Positions 28,406-38,032 are shown, numbered from the stretch's first letter. The stretch: DNA of 64,000 nucleotides from Maribellus sediminis (GCF_011799805.1 NZ_WXUB01000002.1:310001-374000); one strand, 5' to 3'. Numbers and translations: made by a program. The notes: generated by a model from the letters alone, not told the origin.

Positions 28406-29059
28406 ATGGAAGAACAGAAAGTTACACAAATGCCACGCATTGGCGATATGGCACCTGATTTTAAAGCAAACACAACACATGGTCCACTTCAATTTTCAGA
28501 ATACATTAAAGACAGCTGGACTATTTTATTTTCTCACCCGGCTGATTTCACCCCGGTTTGTACTACAGAAATGAGCGGATTTGCTGTCCGCGGCGACGAG
28601 TTTCGTGCTTTGGGCACCAAATTGATCGGTTTAAGTATCGACAGTATCCATGCACACGTAGCCTGGGTAAACAACGTTAAAAAGAACACCGGCGTTTTGT
28701 TCGATTTCCCGATCATTGCCGATATCGACATGAAGGTTGCTCAGTTGTACGGGATGTTACAGCCTAATGAAAGCGAAACAGCAGCCGTTCGTGCGGTATT
28801 CTTTATCGACCTGACCGGAAAAATCCGACTGATCATGTACTACCCGCTGAACGTAGGACGTAACATGGACGAAATTCTACGTGTCCTGAAAGCTCTTCAG
28901 ATATCTGACAAATACAGTGTTGCCTTACCATTGGACTGGACGCCCGGACAAAAAGTGATCGTTCCTCCGCCAAAAACTGTGGCTGATATGGAAGAACGCG
29001 AAAAAAGCGATTATGAAATGGTCGATTTCTACCTGGCCAAAAAGGACCTGGACGTTTAA
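28406..29059 (+). CDS. 1-Cys peroxiredoxin (Prx6/AhpC-like)
   Basis: 217 residues. The active-site block HPADFTPVCTTEM puts the peroxidatic Cys at residue 52, and it is the only Cys in the protein, so the enzyme must be recycled by an outside thiol. The C-terminal extension (WTPGQKVIVPPP) and Arg in AAVRAVFFID match the Prx6 subfamily. It reduces peroxides in the cytoplasm. Monocistronic with a terminator downstream. Confidence 0.94.
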   Translation: MEEQKVTQMPRIGDMAPDFKANTTHGPLQFSEYIKDSWTILFSHPADFTPVCTTEMSGFAVRGDEFRALGTKLIGLSIDSIHAHVAWVNNVKKNTGVLFDFPIIADIDMKVAQLYGMLQPNESETAAVRAVFFIDLTGKIRLIMYYPLNVGRNMDEILRVLKALQISDKYSVALPLDWTPGQKVIVPPPKTVADMEEREKSDYEMVDFYLAKKDLDV

Positions 29060-29085
29060 TTCATATCTGGATTTAATATAAATAA

Positions 29086-29122
29086 TAAAAAAGGCTGTTC
29101 GTTTTTGAACAGCCTTTTTTAT
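29086..29122 (+). terminator. Terminator of the peroxiredoxin gene
   Basis: AAAAAAGGCTGTTC-GTTTTT-GAACAGCCTTTTTT, a 12-bp stem plus T tract. Confidence 0.92.
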
Positions 29123-29256
29123 TGATAATCAGCACCCATCTCTTCAAAGACACCCTTTTGAACCAAATAATACTACCTCAAGCTGCATAATACACTATTT
29201 AATATTAATCATAAATCGTTTTTTTTGTAGTGCATTTTACAAACCGAATATTCAAC

Positions 29257-29793
29257 ATGCACACAGCAAAAAAAACCGCAAAGCACTGGTATGTTATTTA
29301 CACGCGATCAAGGACTGAAAAAAGAGTACAATCCGAACTTGAAATTAAAGGGATTGAATGCTTCCTACCCTTACAGAAAAAACAAAGGCAATGGAAAGAC
29401 CGAAAAAAATGGATTGAAACTCCGCTTCTTCCAGGTTACTGTTTTGTAAATGTCGACCGCATAGATTACGATCGTGTGTTACAAACCAACAACGTGGTTT
29501 GTTACATTACATTTGAAGGCAAAGCCGCTGTTGTTCGCGACGACCAGATCGAAAGCCTAAGAGTATTACTGGATCAAAATGACTTTGAAATTGATATTAC
29601 TCCCGAAACTTTTGAACTTGGAAAAAAGGTTGAAATAATACAAGGCCCTCTGATAGGATTGAAAGGAGAATTGTGTGAAGTAAGGGGGAAAAATAAATTT
29701 CTGCTTCGGATTGAACAGATCGATAAATCCATTTTAGCAGAAGTTCCTTGCGAATGTCTGAGTACAGTACACGAACAATCCATTTTGGTTTAA
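29257..29793 (+). CDS. UpxY-type NusG-like transcription antiterminator of the polysaccharide locus
   Basis: 178 residues from the ATG at 29,257. An in-frame GTG at 29,230 would add nine residues, but MHTAKKTAKHWYVIYT is the better start. It has a NusG N-terminal (NGN) domain (WYVIYTRSRTEKRVQ... LLPGYCFVNV) and a C-terminal KOW domain (GKKVEIIQGPLIGLKGE). In Bacteroides such proteins open each capsule locus and let RNA polymerase read through it. Here it is the first gene of the exopolysaccharide region. Confidence 0.9.
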   Translation: MHTAKKTAKHWYVIYTRSRTEKRVQSELEIKGIECFLPLQKKQRQWKDRKKWIETPLLPGYCFVNVDRIDYDRVLQTNNVVCYITFEGKAAVVRDDQIESLRVLLDQNDFEIDITPETFELGKKVEIIQGPLIGLKGELCEVRGKNKFLLRIEQIDKSILAEVPCECLSTVHEQSILV

Positions 29794-29938
29794 TACAAAG
29801 CCAGTGCTTTACAGAAACTATTATTATGCCAGCAATCAACTTAGTAATACATCTTTAAAAGCTATTTTCGAATTGGGTAATGCTAAATAAGTTTGAAAAA
29901 AGTGGTAATAATTGAAAAAAGATGTTGTTTTGTACTCC

Positions 29939-30760
29939 ATGAACCGTTTTACATCTGACCTTGTGAAAAGAGCATTTTTTGTTTTGTTAGTGACTCTGAC
30001 GCTTAGCACTGTTCATGCTCAAAACCCGTCTTCCGGTGTTATATTCGGGATTAAGGCAGGTACTTCAAAAATGCTGAGTGAGGTTAGTTCCGACTTTTCT
30101 CAAAGCTATAAGGAATTTGATCAAAGTGCAGGTCTGGCAATTGATCTGGAGCTTTCAAAATTATTGTTCAATCACTTTGAAATAGGAACTTCGGTCGATT
30201 TCACTAATCTCCACGGGACACTTGATGATCCTTCTCAATCGCTTAACCGGTACAGGATTCAGGGAGACTACTTTCTACGGGACCTTGAAAAACCCGTGGA
30301 ATATAAAAACCGCCTGGTAGGGCAAAAGTTTTTTGTTGGTTACTATTTCCGATCATTCAGCAACATTACAGAAACACTCAGCCCGGAACCCTTTTTACGT
30401 CTCGGAGCCGGATACATTTCTTACGGAGTGGAATTGTACCAGAACGGAACTTCCGTTTATGGAAAAGGGACAGAAGATTATTCAGACATTCCAATGTCTT
30501 CGACTTTGTTTTTTGCCACCGCCGGCGTCAAAAGTTATGTATCACCTCATGTTTTTCTAAACCTGACATACACTTTCAATTATACCAATTACGACTACCT
30601 GGATGCAGTTTTCAACTTTAACAGCGCCGGGGAACGACTGGGACTAAATGGAATATATTCTGAAATAAAAATAGGCTTATTTTATCAATCCACCGGCAGG
30701 GGCAAAAGAAAAGGATCGGCCGGGAGCGGCCTGGGTCCCAACCTGCCATTCTCCCGCTAA
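29939..30760 (+). CDS. Outer-membrane beta-barrel protein of unknown function
   Basis: 273 residues from the ATG at 29,939 (a TTG nine codons earlier is less likely). A signal peptide (FFVLLVTLTLSTVHAQ) is followed by alternating amphipathic strands, for example VIFGIKAGTSKM, FRLGAGYISYGVELY and VFLNLTYTFNYTNYDY, as in porin-like barrels of about 8-10 strands. The C-terminus (KIGLFYQSTGRGKRKGS...) ends in a basic, Gly-rich extension rather than an aromatic last strand, which is odd for a barrel. I do not recognise the family. Confidence 0.7.
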   Translation: MNRFTSDLVKRAFFVLLVTLTLSTVHAQNPSSGVIFGIKAGTSKMLSEVSSDFSQSYKEFDQSAGLAIDLELSKLLFNHFEIGTSVDFTNLHGTLDDPSQSLNRYRIQGDYFLRDLEKPVEYKNRLVGQKFFVGYYFRSFSNITETLSPEPFLRLGAGYISYGVELYQNGTSVYGKGTEDYSDIPMSSTLFFATAGVKSYVSPHVFLNLTYTFNYTNYDYLDAVFNFNSAGERLGLNGIYSEIKIGLFYQSTGRGKRKGSAGSGLGPNLPFSR

Positions 30761-30862
30761 ACAACTAACTATAAGCACGTTTAAACGGAGTCCTGAAAAA
30801 TCACAGTACACAGCATCCTTAATTCAAGGTTAACAAATTCTGTTTTTATTAAAATCCCCGAC

Positions 30863-30898
30863 TTTTTGAATGGACTTTATCGACAATGAGTATATTTG
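30863..30898 (+). promoter_or_regulatory. Candidate promoter of the EPS operon
   Basis: TTTG (30,865-30,868) and TATATTTG (30,891-30,898) match the Bacteroidota -33 TTTG and -7 TAnnTTTG boxes with a 22-bp spacer, inside the 17-23 range. It lies about 130 bp upstream of the winged-helix gene, in a 268-bp gap without other features. Confidence 0.55.
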
Positions 30899-31028
30899 CT
30901 ACTCAAATTTAAAAAGCACTCATACATTTTCAATGTAACTGAGGAAGCGAAGCCGTCTAAACACTCCACACTTTTCTACCCAAAAACATAACAATTTCCG
31001 AAGAATCCATTTTTTTTTTAAATCAGTT

Positions 31029-31556
31029 ATGCTCCAATCGCTCATAACCAGTAAAACGCGTATAAAGCTTTTACTCAAATTTTTCCTGAATAAAGATACC
31101 AGGAGTTATCTGCGCAACCTTGAATCAGAATTCGGTGAATCTTCCAATGCCATTCGATTGGAGTTAAACCGTCTCGAATCAGCCGGATTGTTGAACACCG
31201 AGCTTGCAGGCAACAAAAAGTATTTTAAGGCCAACACGTCTCATCCCTTTTATGCCGACATTCATAACATATTGAAAAAAAACATTGGCATCGATCACAT
31301 CATAAACAAAATTATTAACTGTATTGGTGATTTGAACGAAGCCTATCTTGTCGGGGACCTTGCCGTTGGCAAAGATTCGGAGTTAATCGACCTGTTGCTT
31401 GTTGGCGATCACATTAACCGCACATGTGTTTCGCAACTTATCGAGAATGTGGAACAAGATATAGAGCGAAAAATCCGCTACCTCGTCCTGAGCAAAGAAG
31501 AAAGCGCAAGTTATCTTCAATCGAACGGCTCGCTGCTGATCTGGAGAGCAGAATAA
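31029..31556 (+). CDS. Winged-helix regulator with nucleotidyltransferase-like domain
   Basis: 175 residues. The N-terminal third (TRIKLLLKFFLNKDTRSYLRNL...) is a winged helix-turn-helix of ArsR/MarR type (LEREFGESSNAIRLELNRLESAG-like recognition region). The C-terminal part (IGDLNEAYLVGDLAVGKDSELIDLLLVG) resembles a minimal nucleotidyltransferase fold of the kind fused to transcription regulators in Bacteroidota polysaccharide loci. It is followed 6 bp later by the HAD gene, so it is probably the first gene of the export operon. Confidence 0.75.
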   Translation: MLQSLITSKTRIKLLLKFFLNKDTRSYLRNLESEFGESSNAIRLELNRLESAGLLNTELAGNKKYFKANTSHPFYADIHNILKKNIGIDHIINKIINCIGDLNEAYLVGDLAVGKDSELIDLLLVGDHINRTCVSQLIENVEQDIERKIRYLVLSKEESASYLQSNGSLLIWRAE

Positions 31557-31562
31557 TTATCG

Positions 31563-31982
31563 TTGAAAAGAATTACTACTTTGAAAAAAACATTAACCAT
31601 TGCCGTTGATTTCGACGGCACCATTGTAGAACACAAATATCCGGCACTGGGAAAAGAACTTCCCTTTGCCACACATACACTCATCGCCTTACAGAAGAAA
31701 GGCCATCGCCTGATCCTGTGGACCTACCGGACCGGCAAAGAACTGGAAGAAGCTGTAAATTTTTGTCAGGAAAAGGGGCTTACCTTTTATGCAGTAAACA
31801 AAAATTACCCTGAAGAAAAGATTGATAAAGATATGCGACGAAAGATCCTTGCCGACCTGTACATCGACGATCGGAATTTCGGTGGTATACCGCCGTGGAA
31901 CGAAATTTACCAAAGCCTTCACCCTGAAGATGCCACCGACAACTCCGGCTCATCAACAAAAAGGAAATGGTGGAAAATTTAG
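31563..31982 (+). CDS. Small HAD-superfamily hydrolase (BT0820 type)
   Basis: 139 residues. The HAD motif I is DFDGTIVEH (Asp nucleophile and Asp+2), motif II ILWTYRTG, and motif IV is in ADLYIDDRNFGG. No ATG is available; the frame opens at TTG 31,563 with another TTG at 31,581, so the true start is uncertain. Proteins of this kind are found near many Bacteroidota capsule loci; the phosphate substrate is unknown. Confidence 0.82.
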   Translation: MKRITTLKKTLTIAVDFDGTIVEHKYPALGKELPFATHTLIALQKKGHRLILWTYRTGKELEEAVNFCQEKGLTFYAVNKNYPEEKIDKDMRRKILADLYIDDRNFGGIPPWNEIYQSLHPEDATDNSGSSTKRKWWKI

Positions 31983-32025
31983 TGATATCTGCAACCAATC
32001 CAATAAATCACAAAATATTAATCGC

Positions 32026-32826
32026 ATGAAAAAGCCCAAAAAAAATCAATTTTACGCTTTATTGCTCATAGCTGTGAGTTTAAGTCTATTTTCCTGCCGA
32101 AGCAGTAAGGAACTCATTTACATGAAGGATGTACAAAACAACCAGATGATCAAGGCCCTGGCGGACAGTATCACCGAATACATCATTGAACCGGGAGACA
32201 TCCTGTATGTGAGCATCAAATCGATGAACGCCGAAGTAAATGCCTTGTTCAATCCGGAATCAAATATGGAAAACAATAGTGGTAATTCATTCCAGCGCTT
32301 TACAACACCCCAGGGCGCTTATCTTTACGGTTACGAAGTGGATGATAAAGGAAACCTCACACTTCCCATTTTAGGCGATATCCCGGTCGCGGGTCATCCC
32401 AATTCGTCGATCGAGCAAATCGTTCAGAAATATGCCGATGAGTACCTGAAAGAAGCGATTGTTAAAGTGAAACTATTGAACTATAAAGTCACGATAACCG
32501 GTGAAGTAAAGAATCCGGGGGTTTATTACAATTACAACAACAATTTTACAGTGCTCGAGGCTCTTGCCATGGCCAACGGAAATACCGATTATGCCAACAT
32601 TACCAATATTATGGTCATCAGACCGCAACCCAACGGGCAAAAAGCCATGATCCTTGACCTGTCTTCGTCAGACTCGTGGCTCAAGGAAGGCTTTTACCTC
32701 CATCCCAACGATTATATCTTTGTTGAACCCGATAATCATAAAAACTTCCAGCTAAATGCACAGGCATATTCCATGATCATTTCATCAGCCAGTTTGCTGC
32801 TGGCCGTAATCGGCTTACTAAAATAG
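32026..32826 (+). CDS. Wza-like polysaccharide export lipoprotein
   Basis: 266 residues from the ATG at 32,026. The longer open frame upstream overlaps the HAD gene and is not supported. A lipoprotein signal ends in LFSC with the lipid-accepting Cys24. A Poly_export domain (YIIEPGDILYVSIKS) and an SLBB-type domain (VTITGEVKNPGVYYNYNNN) follow, and the C-terminus carries a hydrophobic segment. It should form the outer-membrane exit of the polymer together with the Wzc-like kinase encoded next. Confidence 0.93.
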   Translation: MKKPKKNQFYALLLIAVSLSLFSCRSSKELIYMKDVQNNQMIKALADSITEYIIEPGDILYVSIKSMNAEVNALFNPESNMENNSGNSFQRFTTPQGAYLYGYEVDDKGNLTLPILGDIPVAGHPNSSIEQIVQKYADEYLKEAIVKVKLLNYKVTITGEVKNPGVYYNYNNNFTVLEALAMANGNTDYANITNIMVIRPQPNGQKAMILDLSSSDSWLKEGFYLHPNDYIFVEPDNHKNFQLNAQAYSMIISSASLLLAVIGLLK

Positions 32827-32904
32827 ACAGGAACAGATCGTTATAAACAACTACAAGAATCAGGTTTGCAGGGAGCTGACACTTCCTTCCCAAAAAATAT
32901 TACT

Positions 32905-35259
32905 ATGACCAACAACAATTACAATCAGCAGTTAATTGCCGGACAAAACGACGAAATAGACATCAAACGTCTCCTTTTTCTTTTGGTGCGAAGATGGTAC
33001 TGGCTGGCCATTGGATTGATCCTTGGCGTTGCCGGAGCCTATTTCTATGTAAAATATACACCGGCTAAGTACCTGGTCGACACCAGTCTGCTGGTCACTA
33101 ACGAGAGCAAAGGCCTCGACATTGAGAACATGTTCATGGAAAACATGATGGGAGCTTCTTCCAAAGTAAGCCTCCAGAACGAAGTCGAATTCCTGCGTTC
33201 CTATACCCTCAACCACCAGGCGGTAGACAACCTCAACTGGCAAAGTTTCTGGCAGAAAAAGAACCTGGTTGTTTGGGAAGGAATCTACCTGGATGAACCT
33301 TTTATCATTAACAAAAATAATAATGCTATAAATCCTGCGGGACTAAACATGGAAATTATCCCGGTCTCGGCTACTGAATATCACATTGAGGCCGATGGAG
33401 AAGTCAGGATAAACAACAAACTCACTAAAATTGTTTTCAGCGAAACAGCCCGGTACGGCCAACCTTTTATTAACGACTATTTTAATTTTACCCTGACTCC
33501 CAAGGAAGATGCAAACGAAATGGTAAATCAAAGTTATCGTTTCGCCTTTATTGATAAAAGTAAACTCACAGCTTCATACATCAAAAAGGTAAAAACCGAT
33601 TACGGGAAAGACAGTGAAGTAATCAAGTTGTCGGTGGAAAGTATTGAGCCATTGCGCGACATTCACTACCTCAATGAACTGGTGCGTGTTTACCTCGAGC
33701 TAAAACTCGACCTGCAGACACAGACCCAAAAACGCTCGCTCGAGTTTATCGACTCACAACTGTCGGGTATTTCAAACGACCTGAGCGAAGCGGAAAGTAC
33801 ATTTACCGAGTTTCGTTCGAAAAACCAGATCATCGACCTGAGCAGCCAGGGAAGCCTGATCATGGAACAGCTCAAGGATATCGAGCAGGAAAAATCGCAG
33901 TTGCAAATGCAGCTCGACTATTTTAAGAACCTGCAACGTTACCTGGGCAACATCCAGGCTGCCGACCAGTTGGTTGCGCCATCCGTTGTGGGCATTACCG
34001 ATGCCACACTGAATTCACTGGTACTAAAACTCAGCGAACTTTACAGCCGCCGGAAGGTACTGTCCTTCAGCGCCCGCGAGAACAATCCTTCACTTATACT
34101 ATTGAATCAGGAGATCGGACAGGTAAACGAACAGTTGCGGGAGATGCTGGTTAACCTTATCGACAATACCGAGTTATCCGTGCGCACGCTGAATCAACGC
34201 TACAACCGTATCAACAATCAGCTGAACAATATGCCGGAACAGGAACAACAGCTGATTAACATCCAGCGGCAATATGAGCTGACCAACGAAATTTACACCT
34301 TCCTTCTGCAACGCAGGGCCGAACTGGAGATCTCACTGGCTGCTGCTGTTGTGGACATCCAGATCATCGATCCGGCACAGATTGAAAGGCTTATTCCTCT
34401 CAATAAAAGCACGATACTTATTCTTATGATCGGAGCTTTTCTCGGACTTCTTTTCCCGGGAATTGTGATTCTGCTTGCCGATTTCTTTAACAACAAAATA
34501 CACCTCCAGGAAGATGTGGTAAAACTGACTCCACTTACCATTCTCGGAAACGTATTGCACAGCAACAGGAAAAACGAACGCGTGGTTATCGATGATCCAT
34601 CTTCGCCGATCGCCGAATCGTACCGTAACATACGTACCAATTTGCACTTTAAATTCACCACCGAATCAGAAAAAGTAATCGGAATACATTCAGTAATGCC
34701 GGGCGAAGGTAAGACCTTTAATGCGACTAACATTGCCACCATCATGGCGCTGAACGACAAAAAAACAGTACTGATCGGTGCCGACATGCGCAAACCCAGG
34801 ATACATAAAGTCTTCGAAATTCCAAATACTACAGGATTGAGCAATTACCTGGCCGGGCAGGCAAAAATAGAAGAAATTATTTTCGAGACCGATGTAGAGA
34901 ATCTCTCGCTGATACCTGCCGGTCCGATACCGCCAAATCCGGCAGAACTTATCGAACGCAAAGCTTTTAAACGGCTTCTCGAGGAATTAAAGAAAACGTT
35001 CGACTACATTATCATTGATAATGCACCTGTATCGATGGTGACCGACGGACTGGTGACCAGTAAAGAGTCTGATATCAACCTCTTTGTATTGCGTTATGGA
35101 GTGAGCAAAAAAGATCAGCTGCGCTTTATTAATGAAATAGCCGAAAGAGGGATAATGAACAAGCCTACCATAATAATCAACGATGTAAAACTGAGTCAAC
35201 TCGGCCTCGGTTACTCCTACGCTTACAAATACGCTTACGGAAAAGGATACAGGGAATAA
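32905..35259 (+). CDS. Wzc-like polysaccharide co-polymerase and tyrosine autokinase
   Basis: 784 residues from the ATG at 32,905 (a TTG at 32,866 would add 13). Layout: Wzz N-terminal domain with a membrane helix (WYWLAIGLILGVAGAYFYV), a long periplasmic coiled coil, a second membrane helix near residue 505, then a BY-kinase domain with Walker A MPGEGKTFNATN (near residue 597), Walker A' VLIGADMRKP and Walker B IIIDNAP. The C-terminus is a Tyr cluster (YSYAYKYAYGKGY) for autophosphorylation. It controls chain length and export. Confidence 0.95.
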   Translation: MTNNNYNQQLIAGQNDEIDIKRLLFLLVRRWYWLAIGLILGVAGAYFYVKYTPAKYLVDTSLLVTNESKGLDIENMFMENMMGASSKVSLQNEVEFLRSYTLNHQAVDNLNWQSFWQKKNLVVWEGIYLDEPFIINKNNNAINPAGLNMEIIPVSATEYHIEADGEVRINNKLTKIVFSETARYGQPFINDYFNFTLTPKEDANEMVNQSYRFAFIDKSKLTASYIKKVKTDYGKDSEVIKLSVESIEPLRDIHYLNELVRVYLELKLDLQTQTQKRSLEFIDSQLSGISNDLSEAESTFTEFRSKNQIIDLSSQGSLIMEQLKDIEQEKSQLQMQLDYFKNLQRYLGNIQAADQLVAPSVVGITDATLNSLVLKLSELYSRRKVLSFSARENNPSLILLNQEIGQVNEQLREMLVNLIDNTELSVRTLNQRYNRINNQLNNMPEQEQQLINIQRQYELTNEIYTFLLQRRAELEISLAAAVVDIQIIDPAQIERLIPLNKSTILILMIGAFLGLLFPGIVILLADFFNNKIHLQEDVVKLTPLTILGNVLHSNRKNERVVIDDPSSPIAESYRNIRTNLHFKFTTESEKVIGIHSVMPGEGKTFNATNIATIMALNDKKTVLIGADMRKPRIHKVFEIPNTTGLSNYLAGQAKIEEIIFETDVENLSLIPAGPIPPNPAELIERKAFKRLLEELKKTFDYIIIDNAPVSMVTDGLVTSKESDINLFVLRYGVSKKDQLRFINEIAERGIMNKPTIIINDVKLSQLGLGYSYAYKYAYGKGYRE

Positions 35260-35897
35260 CACCACAAACCGGGCATTGCTGAAGCTTATATTTTTAGCTT
35301 TGCCCGCCAGGTTTGAACGATTTATATGAGCAAAACCCCAATAACAGATATTGCGCTAAAAGCTGCTAGTTACAAGCTTTGAGCAATGGTCTCTGAGCTA
35401 AAAGTCAGTGAATACCGAATAAAGATTAACGATTTGGGATTACAACATTGTCTACAAACAATTTCCCCTCCTATTTTAGGAGGGGTGGTCCCGATCCGTC
35501 AGCTGACGGACGGGGCCGGGGTGGTAATACAAGCTTCGAGCCAGAAGCTTTGGGCCGTGAGCCAAAGAAGATGTCAAAAACAATAAAAAAAGATTCCGTC
35601 GCTCTCCCTCCGTCGACTGACGGATCCCTCGGAATGACAAGCAGAAAAAATATTTAAGCGGCATCACTAATATCAAATTAAAACAATAAAATCATTACGC
35701 CGCTATATAAGGCATCAGCAAACACAGAGAACGAAGCTCTGAGTTATGAGTAGTAAGCATCAAGTATCGAGTCCCTCAATTACTCAGTCACTCATTCCCT
35801 TGTTCACTGAACACTGAACTCTGGACTCTGCCCACTGATACACTTTGAACATTCAAGAATAAAAGATAAATTGCCGAAAACAACGTTAAACTAATCC
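35260..35897. repeat. 638-bp repeat-bearing gap: A element, B-like element, drifting word array
   Basis: No gene. Contents: an A-type hairpin element (35,465-35,530; see others below), a fragment with TTCCGTC...CTCGGAATGACA inverted ends (about 35,594-35,640), a B-like inverted-repeat element (AGCGGC...GCCGCT around an AT-rich centre, about 35,657-35,705) and a drifting 7-8-bp word array (about 35,738-35,850: GAGTAGT, AAGCATC, AAGTATC, then CTCAGTCA and CTGAACA words). Confidence 0.7.
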
Positions 35898-37697
35898 ATG
35901 TCCATCGACATCATCATAGCTTTACTGGTTATCGTCTACATCTTCGTAGCATTTATTTTCGATTTGCTGCGGCCCGGACTGATTCTCTTTAGTGCTGCCG
36001 TGATCTTTCTGGCTACCGGGATTATTTCGGCCGAAGAAATGATCAAAGGCTTTTCCAATACCGGGGTCATCACTATTGGCGTGTTGTTCCTGGTGAATGA
36101 AGGGATCAAGCAATCGGGACTGATCACCCGGCTGGCAAAGGCCTACCTGCCGCGGAAGAAAAGCAAAATGCCTTTTCTTTTGCCACGTATCATGATACCT
36201 GTATCCTTTTTGTCGGCCTTTTTAAATAACCTGCCCATTGTGGTCAATGTGGCGCCAATCCTGATCAAGTGGACCGGCATGATGAACCTGTCGTACAAAA
36301 AGTTCCTGATCCCTCTCACCTATGCCGCTATTTTCGGGGGGATGTGCACGCTAATCGGCACCTCTTCCAACCTGGTGGTTCATGGTTTGATGCTGGAAAA
36401 CGGTTACAAAGGATTTCACCTTTTCGAACTCGCTAAACTGGGACTGATCGTAGCTGGCTTTGGTTTTATTTACATGGCCTTTCTTGGCAACTGGTTGCTC
36501 CCCGGCGAACGTATCCTCTTACATAAAAAGAAGACCGAAGTAAAAGACTACCACTATAATGTACTTTTAAAACCCGAAAGTACCCTGATCGGTGCTACGG
36601 TCAGCAATAAACGTATCGAGGGACTGGGAGGATTGATGGTGATCGCCATCGAACGCCAGGGGAAAATCATACGTCCCGGAAACGGAAGTTTCAGGATTGA
36701 AGCTGGCGACGAACTGTTGCTCACCGGTCAGGCCGACCGTCTGAATTACATTCTTGCCCACAAGGAAGTGACGCTCAAAGGTATCGATGCTTTAAAAGAT
36801 GTTCCACCTGCTGAACTCAAAAAATACGAAGTAGTGCTTTCACCCCGTTTCCCGGGAGTGGGAATGACACTCAGCGAATTTCAGTTCTTCGAGCACTTTA
36901 ATGCAGCCGTTATGGCCGTTCACCGAAACGGAGAACGCATTACCAACCTCAACGAACTGGAATTGAAAGAAGGTGATAACCTGGTGTTACTGGCCACCGA
37001 TAATTTTGAAAAGAACTGGAACGACCGGCACATGTTTTACCTGGTGAATTATGTGCAGGATATGCCCGTTGAAAAAACCAGCAGAAAAAAATGGCTGGCC
37101 TTTCTTATTCTAACAGGAATGGTGGCAGGCATCCTGATCAACGAAATGGTAAGTTATGGTTTTGGCATCCGCCTGAACATTTTTGTAATGGTGGGTATTG
37201 CTGCCGTTTTAATGGTATGGCTAGGGGTTTTACCCTGGGAGAACTACACCAAGAACATCAGCTGGGACCTGCTTATAATGATCGCCTCGGCGTTTGCAGT
37301 GAGTAATGCCATAAAAAATACGGGTATTGCCAATGCCCTGGCACGCGAATTTATACAGACCGTGCACGATCTCGGTCCGCTGGGGGTACTGGCCATATTG
37401 TACATTTTCACCTCGCTCCTGTCCGAGATCATTACCAACAATGCAGCTGTGGCTATCGCCTTTCCGGTGGCCATTGTGGCTTCCGAAATGCTGGGCGTCG
37501 ACGCGAAACCTTTTTTTGTGGGAATAGCCATGGCCGGAGCTGCCAGTTTTATGACCGCCCGTGGGTACCGTGCCAACCTGATCATAAAAGGGATCGGCCA
37601 CTACTCCAAAGGCGACTTTTTTAGAATCGGCTTTCCGCTGCAATTGCTGACCTTTTTACTCAGTGTATGGTTAATACCCTTGATTTGGAGTTTTTGA
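35898..37697 (+). CDS. SLC13-family permease with two TrkA-C domains
   Basis: 599 residues. Eleven or so membrane segments are split by two cytoplasmic TrkA-C (RCK_C) domains, residues ~205-290 (PESTLIGATVSNKRIEG...) and ~310-380 (SPRFPGVGMTLSEFQF). The SLC13/CitT signatures are SAFLNNLPIVVNVAPI in the first half and TNNAAVAIAFPVAI in the second. This layout is typical of Na+-coupled sulfate or dicarboxylate permeases in bacteria. Close to cysC in the same locus, sulfate is the more attractive substrate (inference). Flanked on both sides by repeat regions. Confidence 0.88.
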   Translation: MSIDIIIALLVIVYIFVAFIFDLLRPGLILFSAAVIFLATGIISAEEMIKGFSNTGVITIGVLFLVNEGIKQSGLITRLAKAYLPRKKSKMPFLLPRIMIPVSFLSAFLNNLPIVVNVAPILIKWTGMMNLSYKKFLIPLTYAAIFGGMCTLIGTSSNLVVHGLMLENGYKGFHLFELAKLGLIVAGFGFIYMAFLGNWLLPGERILLHKKKTEVKDYHYNVLLKPESTLIGATVSNKRIEGLGGLMVIAIERQGKIIRPGNGSFRIEAGDELLLTGQADRLNYILAHKEVTLKGIDALKDVPPAELKKYEVVLSPRFPGVGMTLSEFQFFEHFNAAVMAVHRNGERITNLNELELKEGDNLVLLATDNFEKNWNDRHMFYLVNYVQDMPVEKTSRKKWLAFLILTGMVAGILINEMVSYGFGIRLNIFVMVGIAAVLMVWLGVLPWENYTKNISWDLLIMIASAFAVSNAIKNTGIANALAREFIQTVHDLGPLGVLAILYIFTSLLSEIITNNAAVAIAFPVAIVASEMLGVDAKPFFVGIAMAGAASFMTARGYRANLIIKGIGHYSKGDFFRIGFPLQLLTFLLSVWLIPLIWSF

Positions 37698-37757
37698 GGA
37701 ATAGCTACAAGCCACAAGCTGCAAGTATCAGGGAATGACAACAATACTTTACAAACC

Positions 37758-37805
37758 GGCGGCGCACAATGAATTTAATCGATTAAAAATGTTTCACGCG
37801 CCGCC
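37758..37805. repeat. B element copy 1 (48-bp inverted-end repeat)
   Basis: GGCGGCGC at the left end and GCGCCGCC at the right end enclose an AT-rich centre containing the 14-bp perfect palindrome TTTAATCGATTAAA. Other near-exact copies: 38,082-38,129; 38,441-38,488 (left end partly replaced); 40,011-40,058. A divergent copy is at 41,703-41,750. Confidence 0.85.
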
Positions 37806-37824
37806 TCAACATAATTACACCATT

Positions 37825-37859
37825 GTCATCCCGATCACGAGAATTCGTGAGAGGGATCT
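37825..37859. repeat. C element copy 1 (ATCCC...GGGAT hairpin)
   Basis: GTCATCCCGA, an inner perfect hairpin TCACGAGAATTCGTGA, then GAGGGATCT. A second copy is at 38,149-38,183. Copies at 38,507-38,545, 40,077-40,115 and 41,769-41,807 keep the ends but have a different centre (GACGAGCACCAGCGAGGAA), and 59,155-59,189 has a third centre. Confidence 0.8.
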
Positions 37860-37966
37860 GGTTGCAAACCAAGAGCAAAAGAATGTCGAATGAACCCATC
37901 AGTTTACACCCGCCGGGCTGGGATTAACGATTTATAATTACAAATACGATTGCATTCCAAAAATTT

Positions 37967-38032
37967 CCCCTCCTTTTTTAGGAGGGGTGGCCCCGATCCG
38001 TCAGCTGACGGACGGGGCCGGGGTGGTAATAC
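37967..38032. repeat. A element copy 2 (double hairpin)
   Basis: CCCCTCC...GGAGGGG forms an outer hairpin, followed by GGCCCC, the palindrome CCGTCAGCTGACGG and GGGGCC, then GGGGTGGTAATAC. Other copies: 35,465-35,530; 38,291-38,373 (inner stem replaced by GGTAGCGA...TCGCTACC); 60,453-60,516. Confidence 0.85.

Noticed and set aside
30761-31028. JUMPstart/ops element before the EPS operon
   Set aside because: No GGCGGTAG-type ops sequence was found; the element belongs to RfaH systems of enterobacteria.
31822-32025. N-terminal extension of the Wza-like lipoprotein
   Set aside because: It overlaps the HAD gene and would hide the lipoprotein signal; the ATG at 32,026 gives a proper lipobox.
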